The position numbers and the translations under genes are program-made. Shown piece by piece: positions 15,690 to 24,561 of a stretch of DNA of 40,276 bases (positions are counted from its first letter, which is position 1; the number at the start of each line of letters is the position of its first letter). The notes beneath the pieces are model-generated. The model saw nothing but the letters and a program-made list of their open reading frames with translations. It did no database searches and had not been told where the DNA came from. The DNA lies in NCBI GenBank assembly GCA_028687435.1, contig JAQUAF010000050.1:1-40276 (forward strand), read 5' to 3'. The DNA is from Verrucomicrobiia bacterium (GTDB taxonomy: Bacteria > Verrucomicrobiota > Verrucomicrobiia > JABWAM01).

Positions 15690-16847
15690 TTAACGTTTCA
15701 AGCCATTAAGGGTTTGCAGCATTTCGTCAGCGGTGGTGATGACGCGGGCGTTGGCGTCGAATCCACGTTGTGTCACGATCATGTCGGTGAATTGATCGGC
15801 CATGTCAACATTGGAAAGTTCCAATGCTCCGCTTTGGGTGGTGCCGTTGCCGTTGGTGCCCGCCTTGCGCACGTCGTCGGTGGGGGAAAAAGACGAGCCT
15901 CCCGACTGGGAACCGGCGGCCGAGTTGAATGAGAACAGGTTGTTGCCGGCGCGCAGCAAACCTTGGGGGTTGGAGAATTTGGCTGAGGTGAGATAGCCTG
16001 CGTCCAACGAGTCGCCCTGGGAACCGAACAACGTGATCTTGCCGTCGGTGCCGATGGAGTAACTGACCGTGGTGTTGAGGCGGTAGTCGGTCGCCGAACC
16101 GCCGCTGACATAGGCGCCGGGGTCGGTGTCGAGGGTGTAGGTGAAGGTGTTGACACCTGTCACGGTGATGGTGACTGGTGTGGTGGTGTTGTAGCCGGCG
16201 GGAACCACGTTGTAGATGGAGATGGAATCTCCATCGGAAAACCCGTGTCCGGCGCAGGTAACCGTCACGGTATTTGCCGCCCACGCCGTGCCTGCAATGG
16301 CATGGGTGCCTGAAGCGCCCGTGTCGGCATAGACAAAGGTGTTGGGGATGCGCAAAGCCGAGACGCTTGCAGGGGCGCTGGTTCCCGGGTCGGTTGCGGC
16401 GGTGTCGGCGACAAGACCGGTGGCCGGACGGGCTGCCCATGTGGCGCCTGGGCCCATGAGGCTGTACCCCAGCGATGTGATGAGGTAGCCGTCCTTGTCG
16501 ATGGAGAAGGCCCCGTCGCGTGTGAAGTAATTGGTGCCGCTGGCGTCCTGGACCACCATGAAACCTTCGCCGGAAATGGCGACGTCGGTGATGACGCCGG
16601 TTCTCTGGAATGCGCCCTGGCTGAACTGCTGGGCGACGGCGCTGATCTGGTTGCCCAAGCCGATCTGGATGCCGACGGGCTGGTTGTCGGAGGGAGGGCG
16701 CATGGTCTGGTTGAACGATTCGATGAAGGTCATGCGCGATCCCTTGAATCCGACCGTGTTTGCGTTGGAAATGTTGTCCGCAAGAACGTCCATGCGTTGC
16801 TGGTGGGATTGGAGTCCGGCGACGGCTGTGAAGAGGCTTCTGGGCAT
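15690..16847 (-). CDS. flgE: Flagellar hook protein FlgE with an inserted module
   Basis: 385-aa hook subunit. The N-terminal rod/hook motif LFTAVAGLQSHQQRMDVLADNISNANTVGFK-type segment and the C-terminal ELSNVDMADQFTDMIVTQRGFDANARVITTADEMLQTL-type segment are intact. The core GVITDVAISGEGFMVV is typical. The middle, surface-exposed part contains about 60 residues (about 190-253) with HGFSDGDSISIYNV and NTFTYTLDTD, which look like a repeat seen in phage and surface proteins and not like standard FlgE domain D2. An AAGGAG Shine-Dalgarno sequence precedes the ATG, one of the best in the cluster. flgE could also be called flgF/G-like, but gene order and length favour FlgE. Confidence 0.92.
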   Translation of the reverse strand: MPRSLFTAVAGLQSHQQRMDVLADNISNANTVGFKGSRMTFIESFNQTMRPPSDNQPVGIQIGLGNQISAVAQQFSQGAFQRTGVITDVAISGEGFMVVQDASGTNYFTRDGAFSIDKDGYLITSLGYSLMGPGATWAARPATGLVADTAATDPGTSAPASVSALRIPNTFVYADTGASGTHAIAGTAWAANTVTVTCAGHGFSDGDSISIYNVVPAGYNTTTPVTITVTGVNTFTYTLDTDPGAYVSGGSATDYRLNTTVSYSIGTDGKITLFGSQGDSLDAGYLTSAKFSNPQGLLRAGNNLFSFNSAAGSQSGGSSFSPTDDVRKAGTNGNGTTQSGALELSNVDMADQFTDMIVTQRGFDANARVITTADEMLQTLNGLKR

Positions 16848-16893
16848 GACAAGCTCCTTTCTTTAAAAGGGGTTTTGAACGATTGAAATCGAA

Positions 16894-17295
16894 TCAGGGG
16901 GTTGTTGAGGTGGTGGAGGGAAGCACCGAATACAGGTCGGACAGGTCGTAATTCACGCCGTCGATGACCATGTAGGTTGTGCCGTTCTGCACTTTCATTT
17001 CGGACACAACGCCGGTCACCAGATTGTTGTCGGAATCGTTGACGGACACCGTTTTGCCCAGCAACGATTGCGCGAGGGTGACCTGGCTGTTGGTCAGCAT
17101 CTGGTTCATGGCCTGGAGATTGCTCATGGCAGTCATTTGTTCCATCATGGCGCCTGTGTCCTGGGGTTTGGTGGGATCCTGATGGGTCATCTGGGTGATT
17201 AGAAGCCGGATGAAATCCTCCTGATCCATGGTTTTGCTGGGTACCCGCTCATTTTGAGCGACGTAGACGCCAGTGCTGACGGGTGAAGTGGTCAT
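16894..17295 (-). CDS. flgD: Hook-capping protein FlgD (short form)
   Basis: 133-aa scaffold that caps the growing hook. The N-terminal FlgD signature is clear: MDQEDFIRLLITQMTHQDPTKPQD, then MEQMTAMSNLQAMNQM. The second half has the SLLGKTVSVNDSDNNLVTGVV and VIDGVNYDLSDLYSV strands of the small beta domain, but the FlgD Ig/Tudor-like extension of longer homologues is missing. An AGGA sequence precedes the ATG. It is adjacent to a second gene with the same C-terminal pattern (17371-17769), suggesting duplication. Confidence 0.92.
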   Translation of the reverse strand: MTTSPVSTGVYVAQNERVPSKTMDQEDFIRLLITQMTHQDPTKPQDTGAMMEQMTAMSNLQAMNQMLTNSQVTLAQSLLGKTVSVNDSDNNLVTGVVSEMKVQNGTTYMVIDGVNYDLSDLYSVLPSTTSTTP

Positions 17296-17370
17296 GGTTA
17301 ATCCTGTCTGTATATCGGTTGTTTCTTTCAGGAGATGAGCAATAATTCAAATCAGAGAGGGGATGGTTTT

Positions 17371-17769
17371 TTAGAATGGCAGGATGGTTTGCACAGCGGT
17401 CAGGGGGTGGTTTTTTCCGTTCATGGTGACCTGGACGCCGTTGTTTTGCACCTGGATGCCGGTGATCTGTCCGGTCATGTTGTTGCCGCAGGAATCGGCG
17501 ATTTGCGCGGTTTTTCCAACCAGTTGTTGTCCCAGACTGATCTGTTCCTGAAGGGAGAGACCCTGGGTGCGCTGTTTGGCCAGCATTTTTTGAATGGATG
17601 CAGCGGGGGTGGCGGCTGAAGTGTCGTCTTCCACCTTGATCCGGTTGTCCAGCTGCTGGCTGAAACTCGGGGTGTTGGCCGGAGGGGAGGAAGGACTGTT
17701 GATGGCGTTGAACACCCCATTGGCAATGGCGCCTGCCAGGGGGGCTGCGGCGAGAAGGGATGGAATCAT
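17371..17769 (-). CDS. FlgD-related protein lacking the hook-targeting half
   Basis: 132 aa. Residues about 85-132 (GQQLVGKTAQIADSCGNNMT, then GQITGIQVQNNGVQVTMNGK) align by eye with the second half of the neighbouring FlgD (SLLGKTVSVNDSDNNLVTGVV onward). The N-terminal half is different: a hydrophobic Ala-rich start, then a Ser/Pro-rich linker and a SLQEQISLGQQ helix. It lacks the DFIRLLITQMxxQDP motif. It may be a co-cap or regulatory paralogue of FlgD in hook assembly. No Shine-Dalgarno sequence is present; the ATG follows a C-rich run. The family assignment is inference from the alignment only. Confidence 0.7.
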   Translation of the reverse strand: MIPSLLAAAPLAGAIANGVFNAINSPSSPPANTPSFSQQLDNRIKVEDDTSAATPAASIQKMLAKQRTQGLSLQEQISLGQQLVGKTAQIADSCGNNMTGQITGIQVQNNGVQVTMNGKNHPLTAVQTILPF

Positions 17770-17804
17770 AGGGATGGGGGGGTGTGATTTTGTGGGGTGG
17801 GTTT

Positions 17805-19262
17805 TCAGGCAAGATAGCCGCCTCCCGCGCGAGCGGAGGCTTCCTCTTCGGAGGTTGGGTCCTCATCGGGAAGATAGCTGTCCTGTTCCTGCCGCCAGTT
17901 GGCGGAATTGTTTTGTTGCTTGAAAAGGTCCCAATGCGAGTTTTCCACGGTCGGGGGGTTCCAGACGATTTGTTGTTGAGAGCTTTGCTGCTGGAGCGAA
18001 GGAAGTTGCTGGTTGATCCATTCGCGGGTTTCGTTCTGGGTGACCGACCAGTTGACGGTCCATCCGGCGGCGGTCTGTTGCAAATTCACGGTCACCCGGC
18101 CCAGATGCGGCGGATCCAGTTGCATGACCATGTGACGCGGGGATTGGACCGGCTGGGCGTCGAGGGCCTGTTGCACTTTTTCGATGAGGGCAGAGGCTCG
18201 AACCGTTTCGACAGGGCGGTTGGAGTGAGGGGAGGTTGTTTCAAGGGGTTGACGGGTTGCGGAGGTTGGCGCTCCGGCGTCCTGCATGACGGAATCCTGG
18301 GGTTGGGAGAAGATGTCGTTTTGGAGAAAGCTTGAGGATGAATCGACGGTTGAAAACTGATTTGACTTGTCCGTCACTTTCAGGCCGGCATCGGGATTTT
18401 CCCGGGAGGATTGGTCCGCTTGAATGGGGTCGATTGAAAGGATTTCCTTTCCGGCGGAGGACGTTTTGGATGCGGTTTTTTCGGAAGGGGAGGCGTTTGC
18501 AATCTCCGGTTTTTGTTCCGAATTTTCCCCGGCAGGCATTTCCACCGAGCCGGCTTCGACCAGAGGCACGTCTTCCTGGGGCAGTTCTGCCGTGGGGGCG
18601 GATGTTTTTTCTTCCACATTGGCAGACGGGGCCGTCATCGAGGGAAGTGAAACTTCTGTTGGGGAAGAAAGGTTTTCTTCCGAAGGAAGAAGGATGGTTT
18701 CGACGCCTTCCTGAGAGACGGGGAGGGGGGATGCGATTTCAGGGATTTCCGTCGCAACAGCGGTGACTGGAGGCGGATTTTGAGCCGGAGCGGGGGTTTC
18801 TGGCATTTTCTGGCATTCGCCGGCTTCCTCCGGCGCCGGGGGGGCGGGGGGTGTTGGCAGCACGAGGCTCAGGGGCGAACTGATGCCGGCTTCATTGGCG
18901 GCGGCAATAAACTGGCAAACAAGAGTTGGCACAGGGGTTTCCACATCCGATTGGGATGGTTCTTCCGCAGTTTCCTCCCCGGTTGATTCCGTTGTATCCG
19001 TGTCCGTTTCCGGGGTGTCGGAAGATGCGGTTTCTTGAGAAGAGGGTTGGGCGGTTTGTTCCTGGTCTGTCCGGGCGGAGGAATGGGAGGTTTTGGAAGG
19101 TTGGACAGGCTGTTTTTCGGACGGAGTGGCTGTGGCCAGACAGGAGGCAAAGTCTTCCCGATCATCAACATTTGGGGATGAGGGGGAAGCGACAGGGGTG
19201 GCATCAAATGCCATGTCGGGCGATTTGATGAAAATCAGGGAAGATGTTGCCGTGTCAAGCAT
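17805..19262 (-). CDS. fliK: Flagellar hook-length control protein FliK
   Basis: 485 aa. The first about 350 residues are low-complexity, rich in Ser, Pro, Glu and Thr, consistent with the molecular-ruler region. The C-terminal substrate-switch domain shows MQLDPPHLGRVTVNLQQ, the L-x-P-x-x-LG-x-V-x-V-x-L pattern of FliK, followed by a Gln-rich stretch. ATG 19262 is favoured because GAGG lies nine bases upstream; an in-frame TTG at 19304 gives a longer alternative without support. The position between the motE-like and flgD genes agrees with hook control. The ruler region is too low in complexity to compare by eye. Confidence 0.88.
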   Translation of the reverse strand: MLDTATSSLIFIKSPDMAFDATPVASPSSPNVDDREDFASCLATATPSEKQPVQPSKTSHSSARTDQEQTAQPSSQETASSDTPETDTDTTESTGEETAEEPSQSDVETPVPTLVCQFIAAANEAGISSPLSLVLPTPPAPPAPEEAGECQKMPETPAPAQNPPPVTAVATEIPEIASPLPVSQEGVETILLPSEENLSSPTEVSLPSMTAPSANVEEKTSAPTAELPQEDVPLVEAGSVEMPAGENSEQKPEIANASPSEKTASKTSSAGKEILSIDPIQADQSSRENPDAGLKVTDKSNQFSTVDSSSSFLQNDIFSQPQDSVMQDAGAPTSATRQPLETTSPHSNRPVETVRASALIEKVQQALDAQPVQSPRHMVMQLDPPHLGRVTVNLQQTAAGWTVNWSVTQNETREWINQQLPSLQQQSSQQQIVWNPPTVENSHWDLFKQQNNSANWRQEQDSYLPDEDPTSEEEASARAGGGYLA

Positions 19263-19310
19263 GATAAACCTCTGTTTTTGAGATTGAAGCAGGATGGATG
19301 CCAAATTTTT

Positions 19311-19991
19311 TTATTCCGGATTCTCGGTTGGAGGGGGGGCTGCTTGTTTTATTTGAATGGATACGCGGGTAGCTTTTTCCGCCAGGGGGCCGGGGGCGGC
19401 GGACCATACATCCAGAATTTTTGCGGAACGGTTTTCTTTCATTTGTCGAATGATCTGTGCAACTTCATTATCGGACATGCCGGCCAGAACATTAGCCGCA
19501 GCTTCCGGACTCATGGCGCTGTAGAGTTTGGACAGTTGTTTGACATTGACTTCCTGGGCGGCGTTTACCACCGACAGCCGGGCTTCCATCTGGGCGCGCA
19601 TGGATTCGATTTGTTTGTTCAGCTTCTCCATGACCGCCATTTCCAGTTTGAGGTTGTTCTCGGCCTGGTTGATTTTTTCCTCGCGTTCGTTGAGGGCCTG
19701 TTCCCGCTTTTTTTGCGCGTTTCCCCAGGAATCGAGTTCCAAGGCCATTTTTCGGAGTTGGTCGAGTTCCGCGCGTGCCCGTTCTTCCAGCGGGCGGCGG
19801 TCAACCTTGGAGAAGTAAATGGGATGCCAGTATTCGATCTGCCAGAGGCTGGCCAGGAAACCGGTTGAAAAAGTCGTGATTCCAAGGAGCAGGATGATGA
19901 CGGGACTGAGCAATGGATTTGAGTATCGCTCCAGGTGTCTGCGCACCAGGGGGATTTTGGCCAGCGGGGTTTTGAGAAGGAAGTTGCTCAT
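19311..19991 (-). CDS. MotE-like flagellar coiled-coil membrane protein
   Basis: 226 aa with a single transmembrane helix (about 29-50), a long coiled coil (about 68-150, with runs such as NEREEKINQAENNLKLEM), and a C-terminal MgtE-N-like segment (LYSAMSPEAAANVLAGMSDN then VAQIIRQMKENRSAKILD). This architecture matches MotE/YlxF-type proteins encoded beside fliJ, some of which act as periplasmic chaperones for MotC-type or related proteins. The start overlaps the fliJ stop by four bases. The exact role in this organism is inference; the coiled coil and MgtE-like end are seen directly. Confidence 0.8.
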   Translation of the reverse strand: MSNFLLKTPLAKIPLVRRHLERYSNPLLSPVIILLLGITTFSTGFLASLWQIEYWHPIYFSKVDRRPLEERARAELDQLRKMALELDSWGNAQKKREQALNEREEKINQAENNLKLEMAVMEKLNKQIESMRAQMEARLSVVNAAQEVNVKQLSKLYSAMSPEAAANVLAGMSDNEVAQIIRQMKENRSAKILDVWSAAPGPLAEKATRVSIQIKQAAPPPTENPE

Positions 19992-20455
19992 GTTTGCGCC
20001 AGTCGCCGGTTTTTGGAATTGTAGAAGGCGAGGATGCCGGCGCGTTCGTCATTGATCTTTTGTTCTTCCAGATCGCATTCCTTCTGCCATTGGGCGCGCC
20101 GCCGGTTTTTGATCCGCTCAAGGATTTCCTCCTTGCGCCGGGCTTCGTTCCATTTGGAGAGGACCTCCCTTGCCCGGTGTTCCATCGCCTTGCGGATGCG
20201 TTCGCAGTTGATCCATTGGTGGTAGAAACCCTGGGTTGCCTGCTGGTTGCGAATCAGGTCTCTCGCAAGAATGCGGTCGCCGGCCTGGAGCCGGTGCGTC
20301 CGCTGCCATGCCTGCAGGCTGGCCAGGGCCTTTTGGGTTGCGTTGACGGCCGCCTGCAGATTGGCCAGGGCCTTCATCCAGGCTTGCGCCGCCATCTCTT
20401 TCTGATGGTTGCGCAGTTGAAGCAGGCTTTGAAGGCTGAAGCGGAAACGTTTCAT
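19988..20455 (-). CDS. fliJ: Flagellar export chaperone FliJ
   Basis: 155-aa, almost entirely helical and charged protein, typical for FliJ, the stalk-like coiled coil in the export ATPase. The start MKRFRFSLQSLLQLRNHQKE is the family signature. It sits between fliI and the motE-like gene as expected and overlaps the latter by an ATGA junction. No Shine-Dalgarno sequence is seen before the ATG. FliJ is weakly conserved, so identity rests on the N-terminus, helicity and position. Confidence 0.9.
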   Translation of the reverse strand: MKRFRFSLQSLLQLRNHQKEMAAQAWMKALANLQAAVNATQKALASLQAWQRTHRLQAGDRILARDLIRNQQATQGFYHQWINCERIRKAMEHRAREVLSKWNEARRKEEILERIKNRRRAQWQKECDLEEQKINDERAGILAFYNSKNRRLAQT

Positions 20456-20476
20456 GGCGGTTCAATCAGTGTATCG

Positions 20477-21820
20477 TCACTTTTTTCCGGTGTTAAAGGC
20501 GGTTTGCATTTGAGCGATTGCCTGTTCAAGGCTGCACGATTCGCTGACCAACTGGCGCAGGAAACGGCTGACGGGCTCCTGGATCTGGATTGCCTGATCA
20601 AGGGCGGGGTTGGTGCCGGCGGTGTAGGCGCCCACTTGAACCAGGTCCCGGTTGCGCCGGTAGATGGCCATGGAGTCGCGGATCTGGCCCGCCAGTTGTT
20701 TGTGGGAAGGAGCGGCCACGTCGCTCATCAGACGGCTGATGCTTTCCAGCACGTCGATGGCCGGGAAATGGTTGGACGAGGCCAGTTCCCGCGAAAGCTG
20801 GATATGTCCGTCGAGAATGGAGCGGGCCGCGTCGGAAATGGGATCATTGAAATCATCGGCCTCCACCAGCACGCTGTAAAAGGCGGTGATGGCTCCGCGG
20901 TCATCCATGCCGGCGCGTTCGGTGATCTGGGGCAGCAGTCCGAAAACCGAGGGGGGATAGCCCCGTGTGGCGGGCGGTTCGCCGACGGAAAGGCCGATTT
21001 CCCTCTGGGCCATGGCGATGCGGGTGAGCGAATCGAGCATCAGCAGGACCGATTTGCCCTTGGAACGGAAATGTTCGGCGATGCTGGTTGAGGCAAGGGC
21101 GCCCTTCACCCGCAGAAGGGCGGGTTGTTCCGAGGTGGCGACGACCACGACCGAACGGGCCATGCCCTCGGCGCCCAGATCCTTTTCGATGAACTCGCGC
21201 ACTTCGCGTCCGCGTTCGCCGATGAGTCCGATCACGTTGACGTCGCATCGGGCATTGCGGGCGATCATGCCCAGCAGGGTGCTTTTGCCGACGCCGCTCC
21301 CCGCGAAAATTCCCACGCGCTGTCCTTCGCCGCAGGTGATCATCGCATCGATGGCCCGGATGCCTGTGCAGAAGGGGCGTTCGATGCGCCGGCGGTTGAG
21401 GGCATGGGGCGGTTCATGGCGCAAAGGGGCGAATTCCTGGGCGTGAATGGGGCCCTTGTTGTCAATGGGACGGCCCAGGGCGTCGAGAACCCGGCCTTTG
21501 AGAATGTCGCCCACCGGCAGTTGCAGGGGATCGCCGCTGGCCAGCACCTCGCTGCCGGGGTGGATGCCCTCGATTCCTTCCAAGGGCATGAGCAAAACCC
21601 GTTTGTCCTGGAAACCGACCACTTCGGCGGTGGATACGCGCCCGGTTTCGCGTGAATGGATTTTGCAGACTTCGCCGAGGGAAATGGTGGGGCCGTGGGA
21701 TTCGATCACCAACCCTACGACACGGGTGACGCTGCCCTTGTTTTCGTGAAGGGGGGTGGTTTCGACGGCGCGCAGCGCGGAATCGAGGCCGAGGTTGGAT
21801 GGAAGGGCGGGGGGGGTCAT
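20477..21820 (-). CDS. fliI: Flagellar export ATPase FliI
   Basis: 447-aa F1-beta-like ATPase that energises export. Walker A is GSGVGKST (174-181), the GERGREV motif follows, Walker B lies in SVLLMLDSLTR, and GEPPATRGYPPSVF is the FliI/SctN-specific sequence. The C-terminal helical region ends in a short helix bundle. The start at 21820 overlaps the fliH stop by four bases and has AGGA five bases upstream. FliI binds FliH and FliJ, whose genes flank it. Confidence 0.97.
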   Translation of the reverse strand: MTPPALPSNLGLDSALRAVETTPLHENKGSVTRVVGLVIESHGPTISLGEVCKIHSRETGRVSTAEVVGFQDKRVLLMPLEGIEGIHPGSEVLASGDPLQLPVGDILKGRVLDALGRPIDNKGPIHAQEFAPLRHEPPHALNRRRIERPFCTGIRAIDAMITCGEGQRVGIFAGSGVGKSTLLGMIARNARCDVNVIGLIGERGREVREFIEKDLGAEGMARSVVVVATSEQPALLRVKGALASTSIAEHFRSKGKSVLLMLDSLTRIAMAQREIGLSVGEPPATRGYPPSVFGLLPQITERAGMDDRGAITAFYSVLVEADDFNDPISDAARSILDGHIQLSRELASSNHFPAIDVLESISRLMSDVAAPSHKQLAGQIRDSMAIYRRNRDLVQVGAYTAGTNPALDQAIQIQEPVSRFLRQLVSESCSLEQAIAQMQTAFNTGKK

Positions 21821-22413
21821 GTTTCCTGGCGGACCGCGTTGAGGGCGGCCTGTTCGAGTTTTGCGATCCGCGTTTCGCGGCGTCCGTCAACCCAGCCGAA
21901 GTCTCCCTGGATGATGCATCCGCCGCGAGGCACGGATGGGGAGGGGGTCCATTTCAGGTTGGAGAGATTTTCATTGCGCAGGGCGTTGAGGTCCTCTGCG
22001 GTGAGCAGTTCGAGGTCCTGGGGATGAAGCTGGATTTCGATCTGGCTGCTGGCTTCCACATGTTCGAGCATCTGGTTGACATGGGCGGCGATTTCCTCCC
22101 GTGTGATGGGGGTTGCGGCCAGGATTCGGCGGACCGTCTGGAAAGTCATGGCGGCCAGTCCTTCCCTCAGTTGTTGGATGACGTTTTTGGGCAGTTGGTT
22201 GAGCGATTGGGCGACGGCATCCCAGTGCGCGCGGGAGGTTTTGTACCGTTCATCAGCCAGGCGGCGGCAGTCTTCCTGGGCTTTTTCCCAGCCTTCGGTG
22301 TAGCCGCGCAAAAACCCCTGTTCCTGCGGGCTGGCCTCATCGAGAGGGGGCAGCCAGCGGGCCGTCAGTTTTTGCGGCGCGGCGTGCAGGATGATTTTTG
22401 CCGTGGCTGCCAT
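21817..22413 (-). CDS. fliH: Flagellar export ATPase regulator FliH
   Basis: 198 aa. The sequence shows the FliH pattern: an N-terminal segment, a helical region with GFLRGYTEGWEKAQEDCRR, and a C-terminal domain related to the V/F-ATPase E/delta subunit (QIEIQLHPQDLELLTAEDLNAL; GGCIIQGDFGWVDGRRETRIAKLEQAAL). It regulates FliI and docks it at the C-ring. It follows fliF directly (58 bp), although fliG usually lies between fliF and fliH. The start has only a weak GGA upstream. Confidence 0.9.
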   Translation of the reverse strand: MAATAKIILHAAPQKLTARWLPPLDEASPQEQGFLRGYTEGWEKAQEDCRRLADERYKTSRAHWDAVAQSLNQLPKNVIQQLREGLAAMTFQTVRRILAATPITREEIAAHVNQMLEHVEASSQIEIQLHPQDLELLTAEDLNALRNENLSNLKWTPSPSVPRGGCIIQGDFGWVDGRRETRIAKLEQAALNAVRQET

Positions 22414-22471
22414 GTCATTTCCAGGATTTTACGGATGATTTGGATTTTTGAATCCCAAGAGCCTCTCAAGT

Positions 22472-24064
22472 TCAGCTGCCCTCGGCAATCCAGTGTTTCA
22501 AGGCTTGCGCCGTATTGCCAGGATTTTCGCGGATGAGTTTGCTGAGTTCCGCCACGGTGATGGAGGTCTGGTTGTCGCTGCCCAGGGTGGATTTTTCCCG
22601 GTGCATGAGCAGATTGTCCAGCGAAAGATCGGTCCGGACCCCTTCGCTTTGGGATTTGCTCAGCAGGGAACGGAAGAAGAGGATGAAGACCGCGCTGAGG
22701 GCGAAGAGGATGATCTGGTTGAGGGAGGGGATGTAACCGGAGAGTTTGTCGGTGATGGTCGGCTTGGCGGCCAGGGATGCGCTGCCGGCCAGCAGTGATG
22801 GGGCGAAGGGGACTTCCTCGACGACAATCTCGTCCTTGCGCCTGCCTTTTTCCTCAAAAACAAAGCCAACGGCCTTTTTGATGACATTTTCGATTTTTGT
22901 TTTGTCCATCTGGATGGGTTTGCCTTCCGCGTCCTTTCTTTCGGTGTTGGGATTGATGAAAACCGCCACGGAAACACGCCTGATTTCACCCATTCCCCTG
23001 ACCGTGTTCTGGATGGTTTTGCTGATTTCGTACTGGTTGGTGGTTGTTGATTTTTTGGTTGTGGCTTTGAGGGTTTCCCCGGTGGCGGCTGCCACGAGAT
23101 TGGTGGAACCCGCGGTGTTTGAGGCGGTGCCGGGGGGGCCGCCGGCGGCGCGGATGGGGCTGGAGGTGTCTTCCGTGGTGGTGCTTTCACTGCGGACCAC
23201 CTGTCCGGTGGGATCGAATTTTTCCTCGGTTTGCTGGATGTTGTCGAAGTTCATGTCCACTGTGACGCGCACCACCGATTGTTGGGGACCCAGAACCTGA
23301 TCCAGCATGGTTTGCACCTTGGAGGTGTAGATGTTCTCCATGTTGCGCCGGATTTCCACCTGGCTGGCGCTCATGCCGACGGCCGAATTCTCATCGGTCT
23401 GTTCCGCCAGAAGGTTGCCGCCGCTGTCCACAATGGCGACATGGCCGGGTTTCAACCCTTCAATGCCATTGGCCACCAGGAAACGGATGGCATTGATTTG
23501 CTGCCGGGGCAGCCGTCCTTGGGAACGCAGGCGCAGGAACACCGATGCCTTGGCCTCCGGTTTTTCCGCTGAAAACAAACGGTCGTTGGGCGGGACAATC
23601 AGGACGCGGGCCGCCTCCACTTCCTCCATTTGCTCAATGGTCCGGGCCAGTTCCCCTTGCAGCGCACGGTAGAAATTGGCTTTTTGCAGGAAATCCGACT
23701 GTCCAAAGGAGGGTTTGTCGAAAAGCTCGAACCCCACGCCGCCGCCACCGCTTCCCGACCTGGGAATGCCCTTGGCCGCGAGGCTCAGGCGCAGGCCGTA
23801 AACCATTTTTGACGGCGCCAGCACGGAACGTCCGCCTCCCCCAATCTCATAGGGGATTTTCTGGTCCCGCAGGTGATCCACGATTTTGGATGCCTCGGCT
23901 GGATCCAGCCCCGCGTACAGCAAGGAGAGTTGGGGTTTCTGGGCGTACCAGATGACCGCCGCCATGACGGCGGCAGCCAGGGCGCTTGTGGCGCCGATGG
24001 TGATGCGTTGTCCCACGGAGAGGCCGTGCCAGATTTCCAAGAGTGATTTCCAAAAGTTGGCCAT
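22472..24064 (-). CDS. fliF: Flagellar MS-ring protein FliF
   Basis: 530 aa forming the membrane ring on which the motor is built. It has two transmembrane helices (about 20-40 and 448-468) around a large periplasmic part with the ring-building motif domain (LLYAGLDPAEASKIVDHLRD; LQGELARTIEQMEEVEAARV). The C-terminal cytoplasmic end (VAELSKLIRENPGNTAQALK) looks like the FliG-binding tail, although no fliG follows. The Gly/Pro/Thr-rich stretch at about 290-330 matches the variable periplasmic loop. No Shine-Dalgarno sequence is present before the ATG. The fliE gene is upstream and fliH downstream. Confidence 0.97.
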   Translation of the reverse strand: MANFWKSLLEIWHGLSVGQRITIGATSALAAAVMAAVIWYAQKPQLSLLYAGLDPAEASKIVDHLRDQKIPYEIGGGGRSVLAPSKMVYGLRLSLAAKGIPRSGSGGGGVGFELFDKPSFGQSDFLQKANFYRALQGELARTIEQMEEVEAARVLIVPPNDRLFSAEKPEAKASVFLRLRSQGRLPRQQINAIRFLVANGIEGLKPGHVAIVDSGGNLLAEQTDENSAVGMSASQVEIRRNMENIYTSKVQTMLDQVLGPQQSVVRVTVDMNFDNIQQTEEKFDPTGQVVRSESTTTEDTSSPIRAAGGPPGTASNTAGSTNLVAAATGETLKATTKKSTTTNQYEISKTIQNTVRGMGEIRRVSVAVFINPNTERKDAEGKPIQMDKTKIENVIKKAVGFVFEEKGRRKDEIVVEEVPFAPSLLAGSASLAAKPTITDKLSGYIPSLNQIILFALSAVFILFFRSLLSKSQSEGVRTDLSLDNLLMHREKSTLGSDNQTSITVAELSKLIRENPGNTAQALKHWIAEGS

Positions 24065-24104
24065 AAATTTTCAGCGGTTGGTTTTTTGTGTTTTGGGGGA
24101 GGGA

Positions 24105-24515
24105 TCAGACTTGCATGCGCATGACTTCCTGAAGCGATTCGACAACCTTGTTGCGCATTTCCACCAGCATTTGGAAGGAAATGCTGGCTTCTTCCATGGC
24201 GATCATGGCCGAGTGCAAGCCGACGCCGCCGGATTGAAACACGTTTTGTGTGGCTTGTGTGGCCGCCGCATAGCGGTTCTGGGTGTCTTGCACCATCTGG
24301 GTGAGAAAATTTCCTCCGGTCTGGATGGCCTGGTCGCCAATGGCGTCCGCCTTGCCGGTCGTGGACAGCTGTTGGGAAAGAGCTCTTTCAAAATCAATGG
24401 GGGAGGATTTGATGCTTCCGCCCTGTTGGGCTCCGCCGAGGCTTCCTCCCTGTGGCGTGCCGATGTTGCCAAGGGAGCCTTGCATGGCTCGTGAGTAAAG
24501 GGCGCCGATATTCAT
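24105..24515 (-). CDS. fliE: Flagellar hook-basal body protein FliE
   Basis: 136-aa protein that joins the MS ring to the rod. The C-terminal part IAMEEASISFQMLVEMRNKVVESLQEVMRMQV is the FliE signature and runs to the end of the protein as is usual. The N-terminal half is Gly/Ser-rich and longer than in minimal FliE (about 100 aa). The upstream region is C/A-rich (CTCAACCCCACCCCCT) without a Shine-Dalgarno sequence. It lies between flgC and fliF in standard order. Confidence 0.93.
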   Translation of the reverse strand: MNIGALYSRAMQGSLGNIGTPQGGSLGGAQQGGSIKSSPIDFERALSQQLSTTGKADAIGDQAIQTGGNFLTQMVQDTQNRYAAATQATQNVFQSGGVGLHSAMIAMEEASISFQMLVEMRNKVVESLQEVMRMQV

Positions 24516-24561
24516 GGTGTTTTAGGGGGTGGGGTTGAGTCGGGTGGAGAAGATTTCCGGA

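Noticed and set aside
17296..17335. CCGATAT upstream of flgD as a sigma-28 promoter
   Set aside because: No TAAA-type -35 element lies at the right distance, and the gene sits inside a long operon.
22472..24064. Fusion of FliG to the C-terminus of FliF
   Set aside because: The FliF C-terminus ends about 60 residues after the second membrane helix, with no FliG domain.
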